Shown: positions 27,330 through 37,049, counted from the stretch's first letter. The stretch is 64,000 bases of DNA from Brucella intermedia LMG 3301 (GCF_000182645.1 NZ_ACQA01000001.1:682001-746000); one strand, 5' to 3'. Numbers and translations are program-made. Notes: generated from the letters alone by a model not told the origin.

Positions 27330-29979
27330 AGGCGAGAGTGCGGTCCACGATGTCGCGCAGGTCGGTCGACAATTTGCCCGCGCCGGAAATGCGCGCCAGC
27401 GCTGCCCTGGCATGTTCACGGCGGGTATCTTCGAGCGAGCGCCAGGAACGGAGCGCAGTCAGAAGCCGCGCCGCCAGTTGTGGGTTCTCCGGGTCGATGG
27501 ACAGGATCGTGTCGGCAAAAAACTCGTAAGCCGCACCATCCTTGCGGTTGAAGCCGGTCGGGTTGGACGCGGAGAACGAACCGATCAATGAACGGACGCG
27601 GTTCGGATTGTCGAGCGAGAAGAGGGCGTGTTTCGTAAGGTCGCGCACGGCCTGCAAGGCTACTTCGCCGGGACGGCTCGCCTGCACGTTGAACCATTTG
27701 TCCATCACGAGCCCATCCTTGCCGAACTGCTGTTCGAAGCTTGCCAGTGCGTCCTTTGCTTCGCGCGTATCGCCAAAGCGATGCACCAGCACGGTCAGCG
27801 CCGCGAAGCGGTCGGTCATGTTATCGGCAAGGGCGAACTGGTCGGCGGCGCGTTGCTGGCTTTTTTCATGACGGCTCAGATAGTCGAGCAGCGCGTTTCG
27901 CAAGGCGCGCTTGCCCGCTGCATCGGCATCCGGCGAGAAGGCGCCATCCTGTTTGAGGGCATCGTAGAGCTTCGCAAATTCATCGGCATAGCGGGCGGCG
28001 ATGGCATCGATGAAATGGTTCCGGCTGGCAAGGATCGCGTCCGGATCGACATTGCTGCCCATTTCGCGCGCGATATCGCTTTCGGTAGGCAGCGTCAGGC
28101 AGAGCGCGCGGAAGGCCGGATCAAGCGTCTCATCGGACGCCACCTTGCCCGCAAGTTCCACATTTCTCTCATCAATCGCCGGTGCATGATCGCCGCGAAC
28201 GCGCTTGGCTCCTTCAAGCAGGACCTGGCTGAAAATTCCGGTCAATGCCTGCCAGCGTGCGACCGGGTCGCTGTCGTTCAGGGCAAGGAATGCGCGGTCA
28301 TCATCCGATAACGGCGCCGTCAGGTTAACGGGAGCCGAGAACCCGCGCAGCAGCGATGGCACGGGGCGTTCCTTGATGCCATGAAAGACAATGGTTTCCG
28401 ATGCGCGATGCAGATGGATGACATCGCCGCGCACATCACCGCCTTCAATGGAAGCTGGAGCCATGTCCTTGCCGTCTGGCCCGACAAGGCCGAAGGCGAT
28501 CGGAATATGCATCGGCTTCTTGACCGATTGCCCCGGCGTGGCTCCAAGCGACTGCGAAAGTTCAATCGTGTAGGTTTCCTTTGCCGCATCATAGGCGAAG
28601 GCGGCTTCTACCTTCGGCGTTCCCGCCTGATCGTACCAGAGCGCGAACTGTGAAAAGTCCTGGCCGGAAACATCAGCGAAAACCTTGACGAAATCCTCGA
28701 TGGTTGCAGCGTCTCCGTCATGACGCTCGAAATAGAGGTCCATGCCTTTGCGGAAGAGATCGGGTCCGATGATCGTGCGGATCATGCGCACCACTTCCGA
28801 GCCTTTTTCATAGACGGTCGCCGTATAGAAGTTGTTGATCTCACGATATTCACGCGGGCGCACCGGATGGGCGAGCGGCCCCGCATCTTCGGGAAATTGC
28901 TGCGCTTTCAGAATCTTCACTTCGGTAATGCGCTTGACCGGGCGCGAACGCTCGTCAGCGGAAAATTCGTGATCACGATAGACCGTCAGGCCTTCCTTGA
29001 GGCACAGCTGGAACCAGTCTCGGCAGGTGATGCGGTTTCCGGTCCAGTTATGGAAATATTCGTGCGCGATGACCGCCTCGATACCTGCATAGTCGATGTC
29101 GGTTGCTGTCTCTGGATCGGCCAGCACATATTTGTCATTGAAGACGTTGAGCCCTTTGTTCTCCATCGCGCCCATGTTGAAATCGGACACGGCAACGATG
29201 TTGAAGACATCGAGATCATATTCGCGACCGAACTTCTCCTCATCCCAGCGCATGGAGCGTTTCAATGCATCCATCGCATAGACTGCGCGGCTTTCCTTGC
29301 CATGTTCGACATAGATCGCCAGATCGACCGGTTTTCCCGACTGCGTGGTGAAGTGATCCTTCACGACGCCAAGCGATCCGGCAACGAGCGCGAAAAGATA
29401 GGAAGGTTTCGGGTGCGGATCTTGCCAGACGGCGAAATGCCTGTCGGGCTTGCCTTCGACCGATCCGCCATCGACCGGATTGCCGTTGGACAGAAGGATT
29501 GGAGCGGCTTGCCTGTCAGCGTCGATGTGGACCGTATAGACTGACAGTACGTCCGGGCGGTCGTAATAATAGGTGATGCGGCGGAAGCCTTCGGCTTCGC
29601 ACTGGGTGCAATAGACACCGCTTGAGCGATAAAGGCCGGACAGCTGGCGGTTTGTCGTCGGATTGATTTCCGTCACGATTTCAAGCGTGAAGCGCTTTCC
29701 CTCCGGCAGGTCGCTGATTTCCAGCTGGTCGGGCGTTGCGACATAGCTGTTATCGGCGAGCGGCTTGCCATCAATGGCGATGCTGACGAGTTTCAGTTCG
29801 TCGCCATCCAGCACCAGAGGCGTACCGGCGGGGGTGCCATCGCGGCGTTCGATAGTGAGGGTCGCACGGACGATGGTTTTTTCCGGTTCCAGTGAGAAAT
29901 CCAGTTTCGTCTCGGGTATGGCGTAAGGGGTCGGACGGTAATCTTCGAGACGAAATGTCTGGCCGGTTTCAGTACGCAT
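27328..29979 (-). CDS. pepN: Aminopeptidase N (M1 family)
   Basis: An 883-residue cytoplasmic zinc metallopeptidase removing N-terminal residues from peptides. The exopeptidase motif GAMEN (NMGAMENKGLNVF, about residue 271) and the zinc site HEYFHNWTGNR (about residue 306, with the downstream glutamate in CLKEGLTVYRD) are intact. Length matches the Escherichia coli-type enzyme. The start follows GGGAGAG. No signal peptide. Single-gene unit. Confidence 0.95.
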   Translation of the reverse strand: MRTETGQTFRLEDYRPTPYAIPETKLDFSLEPEKTIVRATLTIERRDGTPAGTPLVLDGDELKLVSIAIDGKPLADNSYVATPDQLEISDLPEGKRFTLEIVTEINPTTNRQLSGLYRSSGVYCTQCEAEGFRRITYYYDRPDVLSVYTVHIDADRQAAPILLSNGNPVDGGSVEGKPDRHFAVWQDPHPKPSYLFALVAGSLGVVKDHFTTQSGKPVDLAIYVEHGKESRAVYAMDALKRSMRWDEEKFGREYDLDVFNIVAVSDFNMGAMENKGLNVFNDKYVLADPETATDIDYAGIEAVIAHEYFHNWTGNRITCRDWFQLCLKEGLTVYRDHEFSADERSRPVKRITEVKILKAQQFPEDAGPLAHPVRPREYREINNFYTATVYEKGSEVVRMIRTIIGPDLFRKGMDLYFERHDGDAATIEDFVKVFADVSGQDFSQFALWYDQAGTPKVEAAFAYDAAKETYTIELSQSLGATPGQSVKKPMHIPIAFGLVGPDGKDMAPASIEGGDVRGDVIHLHRASETIVFHGIKERPVPSLLRGFSAPVNLTAPLSDDDRAFLALNDSDPVARWQALTGIFSQVLLEGAKRVRGDHAPAIDERNVELAGKVASDETLDPAFRALCLTLPTESDIAREMGSNVDPDAILASRNHFIDAIAARYADEFAKLYDALKQDGAFSPDADAAGKRALRNALLDYLSRHEKSQQRAADQFALADNMTDRFAALTVLVHRFGDTREAKDALASFEQQFGKDGLVMDKWFNVQASRPGEVALQAVRDLTKHALFSLDNPNRVRSLIGSFSASNPTGFNRKDGAAYEFFADTILSIDPENPQLAARLLTALRSWRSLEDTRREHARAALARISGAGKLSTDLRDIVDRTLA

Positions 29980-30222
29980 AGTGGAAACTCTCTCCCTGAA
30001 CTCACGTTGAACTCACGATGCTGGATTCGTACCCGGAATTGCTGCCGAGGGAAACTTAATTCCAGAACAACCAGCCCGGCTTTGCAGCAGGATGGATGTT
30101 TTACCAAATATTTTTCGACTTGACCTTTGAGCTACTGGTGCTGTGTCACAAACAGGAATAAGAAAGACGGGCACGCGAATATTTCGGGTGTAGCTGCGCA
30201 TCATATTTTAAGGAATTGCGTT

Positions 30223-31182
30223 GTGAACGCTCATGCGAGCGCGCCTGTCGAGGCTGCCCATCTTGAAACGAACCCGATGCTTGGCATCGGTCTCAAAATC
30301 GCTTCCGTTGCTGTTTTCGTCGCCATGTCCACCTTGCTGAAGGCGACTGATGGCGTGCCGGTCGGGCAGTTGATCTTCTTCCGATCTTTCTTCGCAATCT
30401 TCGCGATATTGCTCTATCTGGCGTGGCGCGGGCAACTTTCGGGCGTATTCCGCACGCAGAACGGTTTCAGCCATTTCTGGCGCGGATTGGTCGGCGTCTG
30501 TTCCATGTCGATGAGCTTTTTCGCTCTGACCAAGTTGCCGTTGCCGGAAGCAATCGCCATCAATTACGCTTCGCCGCTGATCAGTGTCATTCTTGGCGCG
30601 GTCGTCCTGCACGAAGTGGTGCGGCTTTATCGCTGGAGCGCGGTGCTCATCGGGCTCGGCGGGGTAACGTTCATCTTATGGCCGCGGCTGACGGTGTTCT
30701 CTGGTGGCGATATAGGGTTTGAAGAGGCCGTAGGTGCCCTTGCCGCCCTCGGTGGAGCGGTCATGTCCGCAGTGGCCATGATGCTAGTGCGCCATCTCGT
30801 GCAGACGGAACGCACATCGACCATCGTGATCTATTTTTCCATATCCGCGAGCGTCATCTCCCTGGCGAGCTTTCCATTCGGCTGGATCGTACCAAGCTGG
30901 CCGCAGCTTGCCATGCTGATAGGGGCCGGCTTTGCCGGTGGGGTCGGGCAGATCCTTCTGACCGAATGTTATCGCCACGCGCCCATGTCGACCATTGCCC
31001 CTTTCGAATACACATCGATGCTGCTGGGGCTTGCCATCGGGTTCCTGCTGTTCGGCGATATCCCGACACTGGAAATGCTGGCAGGCAGCGCCATCGTCAT
31101 GGCGGCTGGCGGTTTCATCATCTATCGCGAGCACAAGCTTTCCATAGCGCCGCACAAGGTGAATGCGCCGCAAACGCAGTAA
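30223..31182 (+). CDS. DMT-superfamily (EamA) transporter
   Basis: A 319-residue membrane protein with about ten helices in two EamA repeats (FFRSFFAIFAILLYLAWRG ... LIGAGFAGGVGQILLTECYRHAP ... ALGLAIGFLLFGD-like end). I chose GTG 30223, which has AAGGAA seven bases upstream, over an ATG at 30127 whose extra residues do not look protein-like. The substrate cannot be inferred. Convergent and adjacent (no gap) to the frameshifted MFS gene. Confidence 0.8.
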   Translation: MNAHASAPVEAAHLETNPMLGIGLKIASVAVFVAMSTLLKATDGVPVGQLIFFRSFFAIFAILLYLAWRGQLSGVFRTQNGFSHFWRGLVGVCSMSMSFFALTKLPLPEAIAINYASPLISVILGAVVLHEVVRLYRWSAVLIGLGGVTFILWPRLTVFSGGDIGFEEAVGALAALGGAVMSAVAMMLVRHLVQTERTSTIVIYFSISASVISLASFPFGWIVPSWPQLAMLIGAGFAGGVGQILLTECYRHAPMSTIAPFEYTSMLLGLAIGFLLFGDIPTLEMLAGSAIVMAAGGFIIYREHKLSIAPHKVNAPQTQ

Positions 31183-32437
31183 TCAACTCTGGCCAGGTGC
31201 GCCTTCTGCGCGAGGGTCGAGTTGCATGGTCTCCGGCGTGGACTGGCCGTCCGGCGTATGGAACTTGTATTCGGTCTTCTGGTCGCTGATGGCCGGACGC
31301 TCGAAGCGGCGGATGCGCCAGAACGCGTGCAGGCCATATAGGGCATAAGCGATAGCCATGGTCACGAAGAAGCCCGAAGCGCCGATCAGATCCATCAACG
31401 GGCCGGAAAGCGCGGGGCCGATGACACTGCCCCACGCCGTAGATGATCAGCAATCCACCGGAAACCTTCACGAATTCGCTGGCGTCTGCATAGTCGTTGG
31501 CATGGGCGACGTTGAGGCTGTAGATCGGATAAATCACCGAACCGAACAGAAACATCATGATGTAGAGCGCTGTGGGCGAAGTGGGATGGAACAGCACCAT
31601 CACCAACGACAGGACAAAGCCGATGATCCCGGCTATCACCATCACATAGCGACGGTCCACGAAGTCTGATCCCCGGCCAAGCGGATACTGGAAGATCGCA
31701 CCGCCGATCATGGCGCAGGCAAGCATGGTCGCAATGCCGAAGGTGGAAAGGCCATTCATCTCGCCGTAGATGGCGGCGAGGAAATTCCACGTGCCCGCAA
31801 CGATACCGGCGATCAGCGAGCCGACCGCCGCAGCCGGCGACCGCCGGTAAAGCCCCTTGAGGTCAAGCGAAACCTGCGTCAGCGGATTGGGCGATTGCGC
31901 GCTTGAAAGGGCTGTTGGAAGCAGCGCGCTGGCATAGATGATGGCGCAGATGATGAAGAGCGTCTGGGTTCCTGCGTCGCCGAACGGCAGGATATACTGT
32001 CCGCAGAGCAGGCCGAGCATGGTGATGATCATATAGATCGAGAAGATGCGGCCGCGCGATTCATTGGTGACGCGCTCGTTCAGCCAGCTTTCGATAATCA
32101 TGTAGCTGCCAGCGAGTGAAAAGCCGGCGACGCCGCGAAAGATCATCCATGCGACGGGGTTGACGAGCAGTGCATGCAAGAGAAGCGCCATCGAAAGCAG
32201 TGTCAGCAGCGCGGAGAAAACCCGAACATGCCCCACGCGCCGCACCAGATGCGGCACCACGATGCAGCCAATCGTGAAAGCGAAGGAGTAGCTCGTGCCC
32301 ATCCAGCCGATGGTCGTGGTCGACCAGCCTTCAATGCCGCCGCGCAAAGGCAGAAGAATGCCCGCAAGACCGCCTGCAAGCAGCATGAGGAAGGTGCTTG
32401 CAAGCAAAGCGGCTATGGGCAGGAGCTGGCCAGCCAT
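31183..32437 (-). pseudogene. MFS transporter (YcaD/sugar-like), one-base frameshift
   Basis: A twelve-helix MFS protein starting at 32437 (MAGQLLPIAALLASTFLMLL). The first ten helices are in one frame. After VSGGLLIIYGVGQ the frame switches. Removing one base from the C4 run at 31430-31433 (GGGG on the coding strand) gives IYGVGSVIGPALSGPLMDLIG and leads to the end HTPDGQSTPETMQ at 31183. Without that correction the protein ends in an unrelated basic tail overlapping the DMT gene. The substrate is unknown. Confidence 0.75.
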
Positions 32438-32451
32438 GAAAAACTCCACTC

Positions 32452-32540
32452 GAGCATTTCCAGCAAAAGTGCGAAGCGGCTTTGCGTCGGACAATGCATA
32501 AAACAAACAGATAGAGCGCTTTCCGCTCTATGAACCAGAA
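32452..32540 (+). repeat. Dispersed repeat, copy 3
   Basis: Begins gagcatttccagcaaaagtg, then core gcggctttgcgtcgg, atgcataaaa, gatagagcg, then an inverted AGAGCG/CGCTCT at the end. It sits just upstream of the MFS gene start. Confidence 0.7.
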
Positions 32541-32657
32541 TTTAGGGCTACATGTCGCCGATAGGCGCTTTGGCAAGCGGCGGAATAGACCATGTTTGCG
32601 GCATGTTGGTGACAATGCCGCCCGGGTCCTTGTCGATGCCACTGAAATATCCGGTTA

Positions 32658-33512
32658 TCAACTCGTCAATTCGGCCAATTTCAGCTTCACGGCCAGAAAA
32701 TCACGCCAGGCGAAACGTTTCTGCGCCGGAGTGCGCAGAAGATAGGCCGGATGCAGCGTCGGCATGACGGGGATTTCGATGCCGGATGGTGTCCGATGAA
32801 TCTTCCAGTTGCCGCGCAGCCGCAGGATGCCTTCCGTCGCACCGGTGAGCGCCTTGCCCGCCGGTCCGCCCAGCGCAACCAGAACCTTGGGTGCGGCAAG
32901 CTCGATCTGCCTTTCAATGAAAGGCCGGCAAAGCTCTGTTTCAAGCGGCGTCGGTGTACGATTGCCCGGCGGACGCCACGGGATCGTGTTGGCGATATAG
33001 ACGCTTTCCCGCTTCAGACCGATGGATTCGATCATACGATTGAGAAGCTGGCCGGATTTTCCGACGAACGGCAACCCTTCCATATCCTCATCCCGTCCGG
33101 GCGCTTCGCCGATGAACATGATGTCGGAGGATGGATCGCCGTCGGCAAAGCAAAGGTTCTTCGCCGTGAATTTCAGATTGCAGCCATCGAATGCGGCAAG
33201 CTTTTCCCGCAGTTCGTCCAGCGTTGAAGCCTGCGCCGCCGCTTCGCGCGCAAGCGCAATCTGGGCCGTATCGGGAAGATCGGCCGCAGCTTGAACAGGT
33301 CTGCTGGTGGGGGCAGGCGCTGGTGCGGGGCGAGGCTGCTGCCGGGGGCGTTCAGGCGGGCTTTGCGTCTGCATGGCGGGCTGGGCCGGGGCAGGGCGCT
33401 GCGGCTCGGCAAACCGATCTATCGGCGTTTCGGAAAGCGGCATGTCGACGCCCGCTTCTGCATAGAAGCGTAGCAAACCTTCAATATCCAGCGTTTCGCG
33501 ATTTTCAGCCAT
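32658..33512 (-). CDS. Uracil-DNA glycosylase, family 4-like
   Basis: A 284-residue base-excision repair enzyme removing uracil from DNA. A Pro/Gln-rich N-terminal extension (about residues 35-75) precedes the catalytic fold: motif 1 GEAPGRDEDMEGLPFVG, NTIPWRPPGNRTPTP, and motif 2 HPAYLLRTPAQKR. The four-cysteine iron-sulphur pattern of thermophilic family-4 enzymes is not obvious: only GCNLKF, NLCFAD and ELCRPF cysteines are seen. Cofactor binding is therefore uncertain. It faces away from the ETF-QO gene. A second, family-5-like UDG lies at 55740. Confidence 0.85.
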   Translation of the reverse strand: MAENRETLDIEGLLRFYAEAGVDMPLSETPIDRFAEPQRPAPAQPAMQTQSPPERPRQQPRPAPAPAPTSRPVQAAADLPDTAQIALAREAAAQASTLDELREKLAAFDGCNLKFTAKNLCFADGDPSSDIMFIGEAPGRDEDMEGLPFVGKSGQLLNRMIESIGLKRESVYIANTIPWRPPGNRTPTPLETELCRPFIERQIELAAPKVLVALGGPAGKALTGATEGILRLRGNWKIHRTPSGIEIPVMPTLHPAYLLRTPAQKRFAWRDFLAVKLKLAELTS

Positions 33513-33969
33513 TATCTACCTCACCTTTGAGGTGGCGAATTTTGCAGGTGAATGCAATAGCCGTGTTCAGATTTCGGGGGTGTTTGGCCCATTAGTTCCG
33601 GTTCGTACCCTGTTTCCTGCGCCGGCTTGATCAGAACCCTCAATATGACATGAAGTTATGCTTCCCTACCGTTCGGACAAATGCTCATCGCAGCTTCTTG
33701 AATGGAGTAGATTTGACGTTTACGTTAAGGTAAAGATAATTGAGGACGTAAGACGCCCGTTTTGGACAATTGGACGCATTTGCGACAGTCTCCAACTCTG
33801 CGACAGGGTAAGGCGGAATACGGGGAAACGGCAGGTCTTTCGTGTGCCGCCAGTGCTGACGGGCAGTCGGTTCATGGATATTCGCGATCAGATCATGCAC
33901 AAAAACAATTGGATGTGTCGTCTGGGCTATCTTAGTGAGAAGACGATATTACACCGGACGGAGGGATGA
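33513..33969. other. Gene-free region upstream of the ETF-QO gene
   Basis: About 457 bases between divergent genes (UDG on minus, ETF-QO on plus). No credible ORF or RNA. It contains the ACGTTTACGT-type element listed separately. Confidence 0.6.
33712..33735 (+). promoter_or_regulatory. Possible LiuR/PsrA-type operator upstream of ETF-QO
   Basis: Contains GACGTTTACGTTAAGGTAAA, with a TTTAC/GTAAA dyad. It resembles the sites of MerR-family LiuR regulators, which in Alphaproteobacteria control branched-chain amino-acid and acyl-CoA dehydrogenation genes that feed ETF. Motif recalled from memory. Confidence 0.4.
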
Positions 33970-35676
33970 ATGTCTGAAGCCCCAGAATATGCAAATCAGG
34001 AGCTTCCCGAACGCGAGAGCATGGAGTTCGACGTTGTGATCGTCGGCGCAGGCCCGGCGGGCCTTGCTGCGGCAATCCGTTTGAAACAGGCGAATCCGGA
34101 GCTTTCCGTCGTTGTCCTCGAAAAGGGCGGGGAAGTCGGCGCGCATATTCTTTCCGGCGCTGTCGTCGATCCCGTGGGTATCGACCAGCTTCTGCCGGGC
34201 TGGCGCGAGGAGGAGGGACATCCGTTCAAGACGCCGGTGACGGCTGATCATTTCCTTGTTCTGGGGCCTGCTGGATCGGTGCGCCTGCCAAATTTTGCCA
34301 TGCCGCCTTTGATGAACAATCACGGCAATTACATCGTGTCGCTCGGCAATGTCTGCCGCTGGCTTGGCACGAAGGCCGAAGAACTGGGCGTGGAAATCTA
34401 TCCGGGCTTTGCGGCAACCGAAGTGCTTTATAATGATGAAGGCGCGGTCATCGGCGTCGCCACGGGCGATATGGGCGTTGAACGCGACGGAACGCACGGG
34501 CCGAACTATACGCGCGGCATGGCGCTGCTCGGCAAATATACGCTGGTCGGCGAGGGCGCACGCGGTTCGCTTGCCAAGCAGCTGATCTCGAAGTTCAAGC
34601 TTGATGAAGGTCGCGAACCGGCCAAATACGGTATCGGCCTCAAGGAATTGTGGCAGGTTGATCCTTCCAGGCACAAGCCGGGTCTGGTCCAACACTCATT
34701 CGGCTGGCCGCTCGACATGAAGACCGGCGGCGGCTCGTTCCTTTATCATCTGGAAGACAATATGGTTGCGGTCGGCTTCGTGCTGCACCTCAACTACAAA
34801 AACCCGTATCTGTCGCCATTTGAGGAATTCCAGCGCTTCAAGACGCATCCGGCTATTCGCGACGTATTCGAGGGCGGCAAACGTCTTTCCTACGGTGCAC
34901 GTGCGATTACCGAAGGCGGTTTCCAGTCGGTGCCGAAGCTTTCGTTCCCGGGCGGTGCGCTCATCGGCTGCTCGGCTGGTCTGGTCAACGTGCCGCGCAT
35001 CAAGGGCAGCCACAATGCAGTTCTGTCGGGCATTCTCGCCGCCGACAAGATCGCAGAAGCAATTGCAGCGGGCCGCGCCAATGACGAGCCGGTGGAGATC
35101 GAAAACAACTGGCGTTCGAGCCTGATCGGCAAGGATCTGAAGCGCGTGCGCAACGTCAAGCCGTTGTGGTCGAAGTTCGGCACGATTGTCGGCGTGGCGC
35201 TCGGCGGCCTCGACATGTGGACCAACCAGCTGTTCGGCTTCTCCATCTTCGGGACGCTGAAACACGGCAAGACCGATGCGCAGTCGCTGGAACCGGCCGC
35301 AAAGCACACGAAGATCGACTATCCGAAACCGGACGGTGTTCTGACGTTCGACCGGCTGTCGTCGGTGTTCCTGTCGAACACGAACCATGATGAGAACGAG
35401 CCCGTGCATCTCCAGGTCGCTGACATGAAACTGCAGCAGACTTCCGAGCACGATGTTTTTGCAGGTCCGTCGACACGCTACTGCCCTGCGGGCGTCTATG
35501 AGTGGGTGGATGCGGACGGTAACGCCGCTGCCGATCCGCAGGCAAAGGACGTGCGGTTCGTCATCAACGCGCAGAACTGCGTGCACTGTAAGACATGCGA
35601 CATCAAGGACCCGAACCAGAACATCAACTGGGTACCGCCACAAGGCGGCGAAGGACCTGTTTACGTAAACATGTGA
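33970..35676 (+). CDS. Electron transfer flavoprotein-ubiquinone oxidoreductase
   Basis: A 568-residue inner-membrane enzyme that passes electrons from ETF (fatty-acid and amino-acid dehydrogenases) to ubiquinone. It has an FAD-binding VIVGAGPAGLAAAIRL near residue 24, quinone/FAD domains, and a C-terminal 4Fe-4S site with YCPAGVYEW (about residue 504) and NCVHCKTCDIKDPNQNI (about 537-552), all cysteines present. Length is normal. The last ten codons recur imperfectly 130 bases downstream next to a dispersed repeat. Confidence 0.95.
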   Translation: MSEAPEYANQELPERESMEFDVVIVGAGPAGLAAAIRLKQANPELSVVVLEKGGEVGAHILSGAVVDPVGIDQLLPGWREEEGHPFKTPVTADHFLVLGPAGSVRLPNFAMPPLMNNHGNYIVSLGNVCRWLGTKAEELGVEIYPGFAATEVLYNDEGAVIGVATGDMGVERDGTHGPNYTRGMALLGKYTLVGEGARGSLAKQLISKFKLDEGREPAKYGIGLKELWQVDPSRHKPGLVQHSFGWPLDMKTGGGSFLYHLEDNMVAVGFVLHLNYKNPYLSPFEEFQRFKTHPAIRDVFEGGKRLSYGARAITEGGFQSVPKLSFPGGALIGCSAGLVNVPRIKGSHNAVLSGILAADKIAEAIAAGRANDEPVEIENNWRSSLIGKDLKRVRNVKPLWSKFGTIVGVALGGLDMWTNQLFGFSIFGTLKHGKTDAQSLEPAAKHTKIDYPKPDGVLTFDRLSSVFLSNTNHDENEPVHLQVADMKLQQTSEHDVFAGPSTRYCPAGVYEWVDADGNAAADPQAKDVRFVINAQNCVHCKTCDIKDPNQNINWVPPQGGEGPVYVNM

Positions 35677-35716
35677 TGTTTGCGGAAACGGCGTCCGTCT
35701 CGTCCGCCGGCCGGGC

Positions 35717-35764
35717 ATTTCCAGCAAAAGTGGGTACCGGTTTTGCGTTTCGGAAATGCGTTTA
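35717..35764 (+). repeat. Dispersed repeat, copy 4
   Basis: Starts gcatttccagcaaaagtggg, then taccggttttgcgtttcggaa; a shorter copy of the family. It lies between the real end of the ETF-QO gene and a second copy of its last 30 bases. Confidence 0.65.
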
Positions 35765-35774
35765 AGGGAGTGTC

Positions 35775-35803
35775 GGCGAAGGACCGGTTTACGTGAACAT
35801 GTA
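35775..35803 (+). repeat. Duplicated 3' end of the ETF-QO gene
   Basis: Matches the last ten codons and stop of the gene (35647-35676) with three differences in about 30 bases, all synonymous, including TGA to TAA. It reads GEGPVYVNM-stop. It is followed directly by a terminator hairpin. Confidence 0.75.
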
Positions 35804-35809
35804 AAAGAA

Positions 35810-35836
35810 AAAGGCGGTCCCGGGCCACCTTTTTTA
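35810..35836 (+). terminator. Rho-independent terminator of the ETF-QO unit
   Basis: AAGGCGGTCC / GGGCCACCTT stem with one mismatch, followed by T6. It can also serve the convergent gene whose stop is at 35834. Confidence 0.65.
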
Positions 35837-36859
35837 TTGCAGCATCACGGATTGCGTTTCCGGTTCTTCTTCATCGGGGCGGACAGGCGGCGGAACGGAA
35901 AAATCGAGCCGCACCGGCAGGTGATCGGAGCCGGCGTCCTCGCGGGACGAAACCCTCGCCCCTCCGATTTCGGGGCTTACAAGTATCTGATCAATGGGTA
36001 AGCCAATATAAGGCGACAGCGAAACCGGCAGCAGGTGCGTCATCCAGGTGCCGCCGATACCGGTCAAGTGGCGGGTTCCGGAGGCGTACTCCACCCGGCG
36101 AACGGCATTGCTCCACGGAGCCGCATTGAAATCGCCGGCAATGATCATTGGACCGTTCAGCTTCTGCAATTCCGGTTCAATATAGCGGAGCTGATGCGGC
36201 TGCCAGCGCGGCCATGGCCATGAAAAGTGAATGGCGGCCACGTGCACGGTGGTTCCGCCGAAGTTGATCGGCGCGATTGCCAGCAAGCCGTCGCCGACGC
36301 AGGCCGTCTGCGCCTCTTCGCTGAAAGGTCGCTTGGATAGGATACCCACGCCCCAGGTATTGGGGTCGTCAGCGCAATTAAGATGATAGGGATAAGAACC
36401 CTGGAGGATGGTGAGCCATTTCGACCATTGGTCGCTCGCTTCCTCATAGGTGATGACGTCGGGCTTCTCCCGCGCGATCATCTGGAGAATGCGTTTCGGC
36501 TCAGGATTGTCTTCGCGCAGATTGATCTGGACGAGGCTATAGCGTGCGCCAGCCTGTTCGTCTGCCTGTGCGCCGGTGGACCCGCTGAGGAAATCGCGTG
36601 CGGCACCGATAGTCGTGCTGAGAGCCATGACCGCAAAAAGCAGGAGCATAGCCGCTTCACGCCGCATCCTGGTGAAAAGCAAGGGCAAGGTCAGCACTGC
36701 CAGCAGGACGGCGATATGGGCTCTGAAGTGCGAGAAGGAATCGAGAGCCGGATGCACTGCCCCCAGAAATCCAAGCACGAGCGGGACAGACAGCGCAACG
36801 GCAGCCAGCAGCAACAGGAATGAAAGGTTTTCACGGCTTTTCGACATGAAAATTCCCAT
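35834..36859 (-). CDS. Endonuclease/exonuclease/phosphatase-family membrane protein
   Basis: A 341-residue protein with three N-terminal hydrophobic helices (LSFLLLLAAVALSVPLVLG, AHIAVLLAVLTLPLLF, AAMLLLFAVMALSTTIG) and an extracytoplasmic EEP domain. Visible motifs are YSLVQINLREDN, VITYEEASDQW (catalytic Glu), HVAAIHFSWPW, MIIAGDFNAAPWS (GDFN) and DAGSDHLPVRLDF (SDH). The substrate is unknown: nuclease, phosphatase or sphingomyelinase-like are all possible. Starts at 36859 or 36847 (MSKSREN). An alignment of homologues would fix the start. Confidence 0.8.
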   Translation of the reverse strand: MGIFMSKSRENLSFLLLLAAVALSVPLVLGFLGAVHPALDSFSHFRAHIAVLLAVLTLPLLFTRMRREAAMLLLFAVMALSTTIGAARDFLSGSTGAQADEQAGARYSLVQINLREDNPEPKRILQMIAREKPDVITYEEASDQWSKWLTILQGSYPYHLNCADDPNTWGVGILSKRPFSEEAQTACVGDGLLAIAPINFGGTTVHVAAIHFSWPWPRWQPHQLRYIEPELQKLNGPMIIAGDFNAAPWSNAVRRVEYASGTRHLTGIGGTWMTHLLPVSLSPYIGLPIDQILVSPEIGGARVSSREDAGSDHLPVRLDFSVPPPVRPDEEEPETQSVMLQ

Positions 36860-36897
36860 AGGTGTCGATTGCGGCGTGATGATGAAGGCAAAGGGAA

Positions 36898-36929
36898 GGG
36901 AATAGGGGAATAGGGGAATAGGGGAATAG
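36898..36929 (+). repeat. Tandem repeat, four copies of GGGAATAG
   Basis: Four exact 8-base units in the gap between the EEP gene and the AMP nucleosidase gene. Eight-base tandem repeats of this kind are used as variable-number markers in Brucella. Confidence 0.9.
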
Positions 36930-36993
36930 GGTGCTAAACGGATGTGGGCTAGGCAAGAAAATATTTGCCATGCACGACAATAATGATCCTCTT

Positions 36994-37041
36994 CCCTTAC
37001 TCCCTTACTCCCTTACTCCCTTACTCCCTTACTCCCTTACT
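36994..37041 (+). repeat. Tandem repeat, six copies of CCCTTACT
   Basis: Six exact 8-base units ending nine bases from the AMP nucleosidase stop. It is a likely variable-number locus. The reverse complement (AGTAAGGG) resembles the nearby GGGAATAG array, so the two could pair imperfectly. Confidence 0.9.
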
Positions 37042-37049
37042 CGCCGGCC

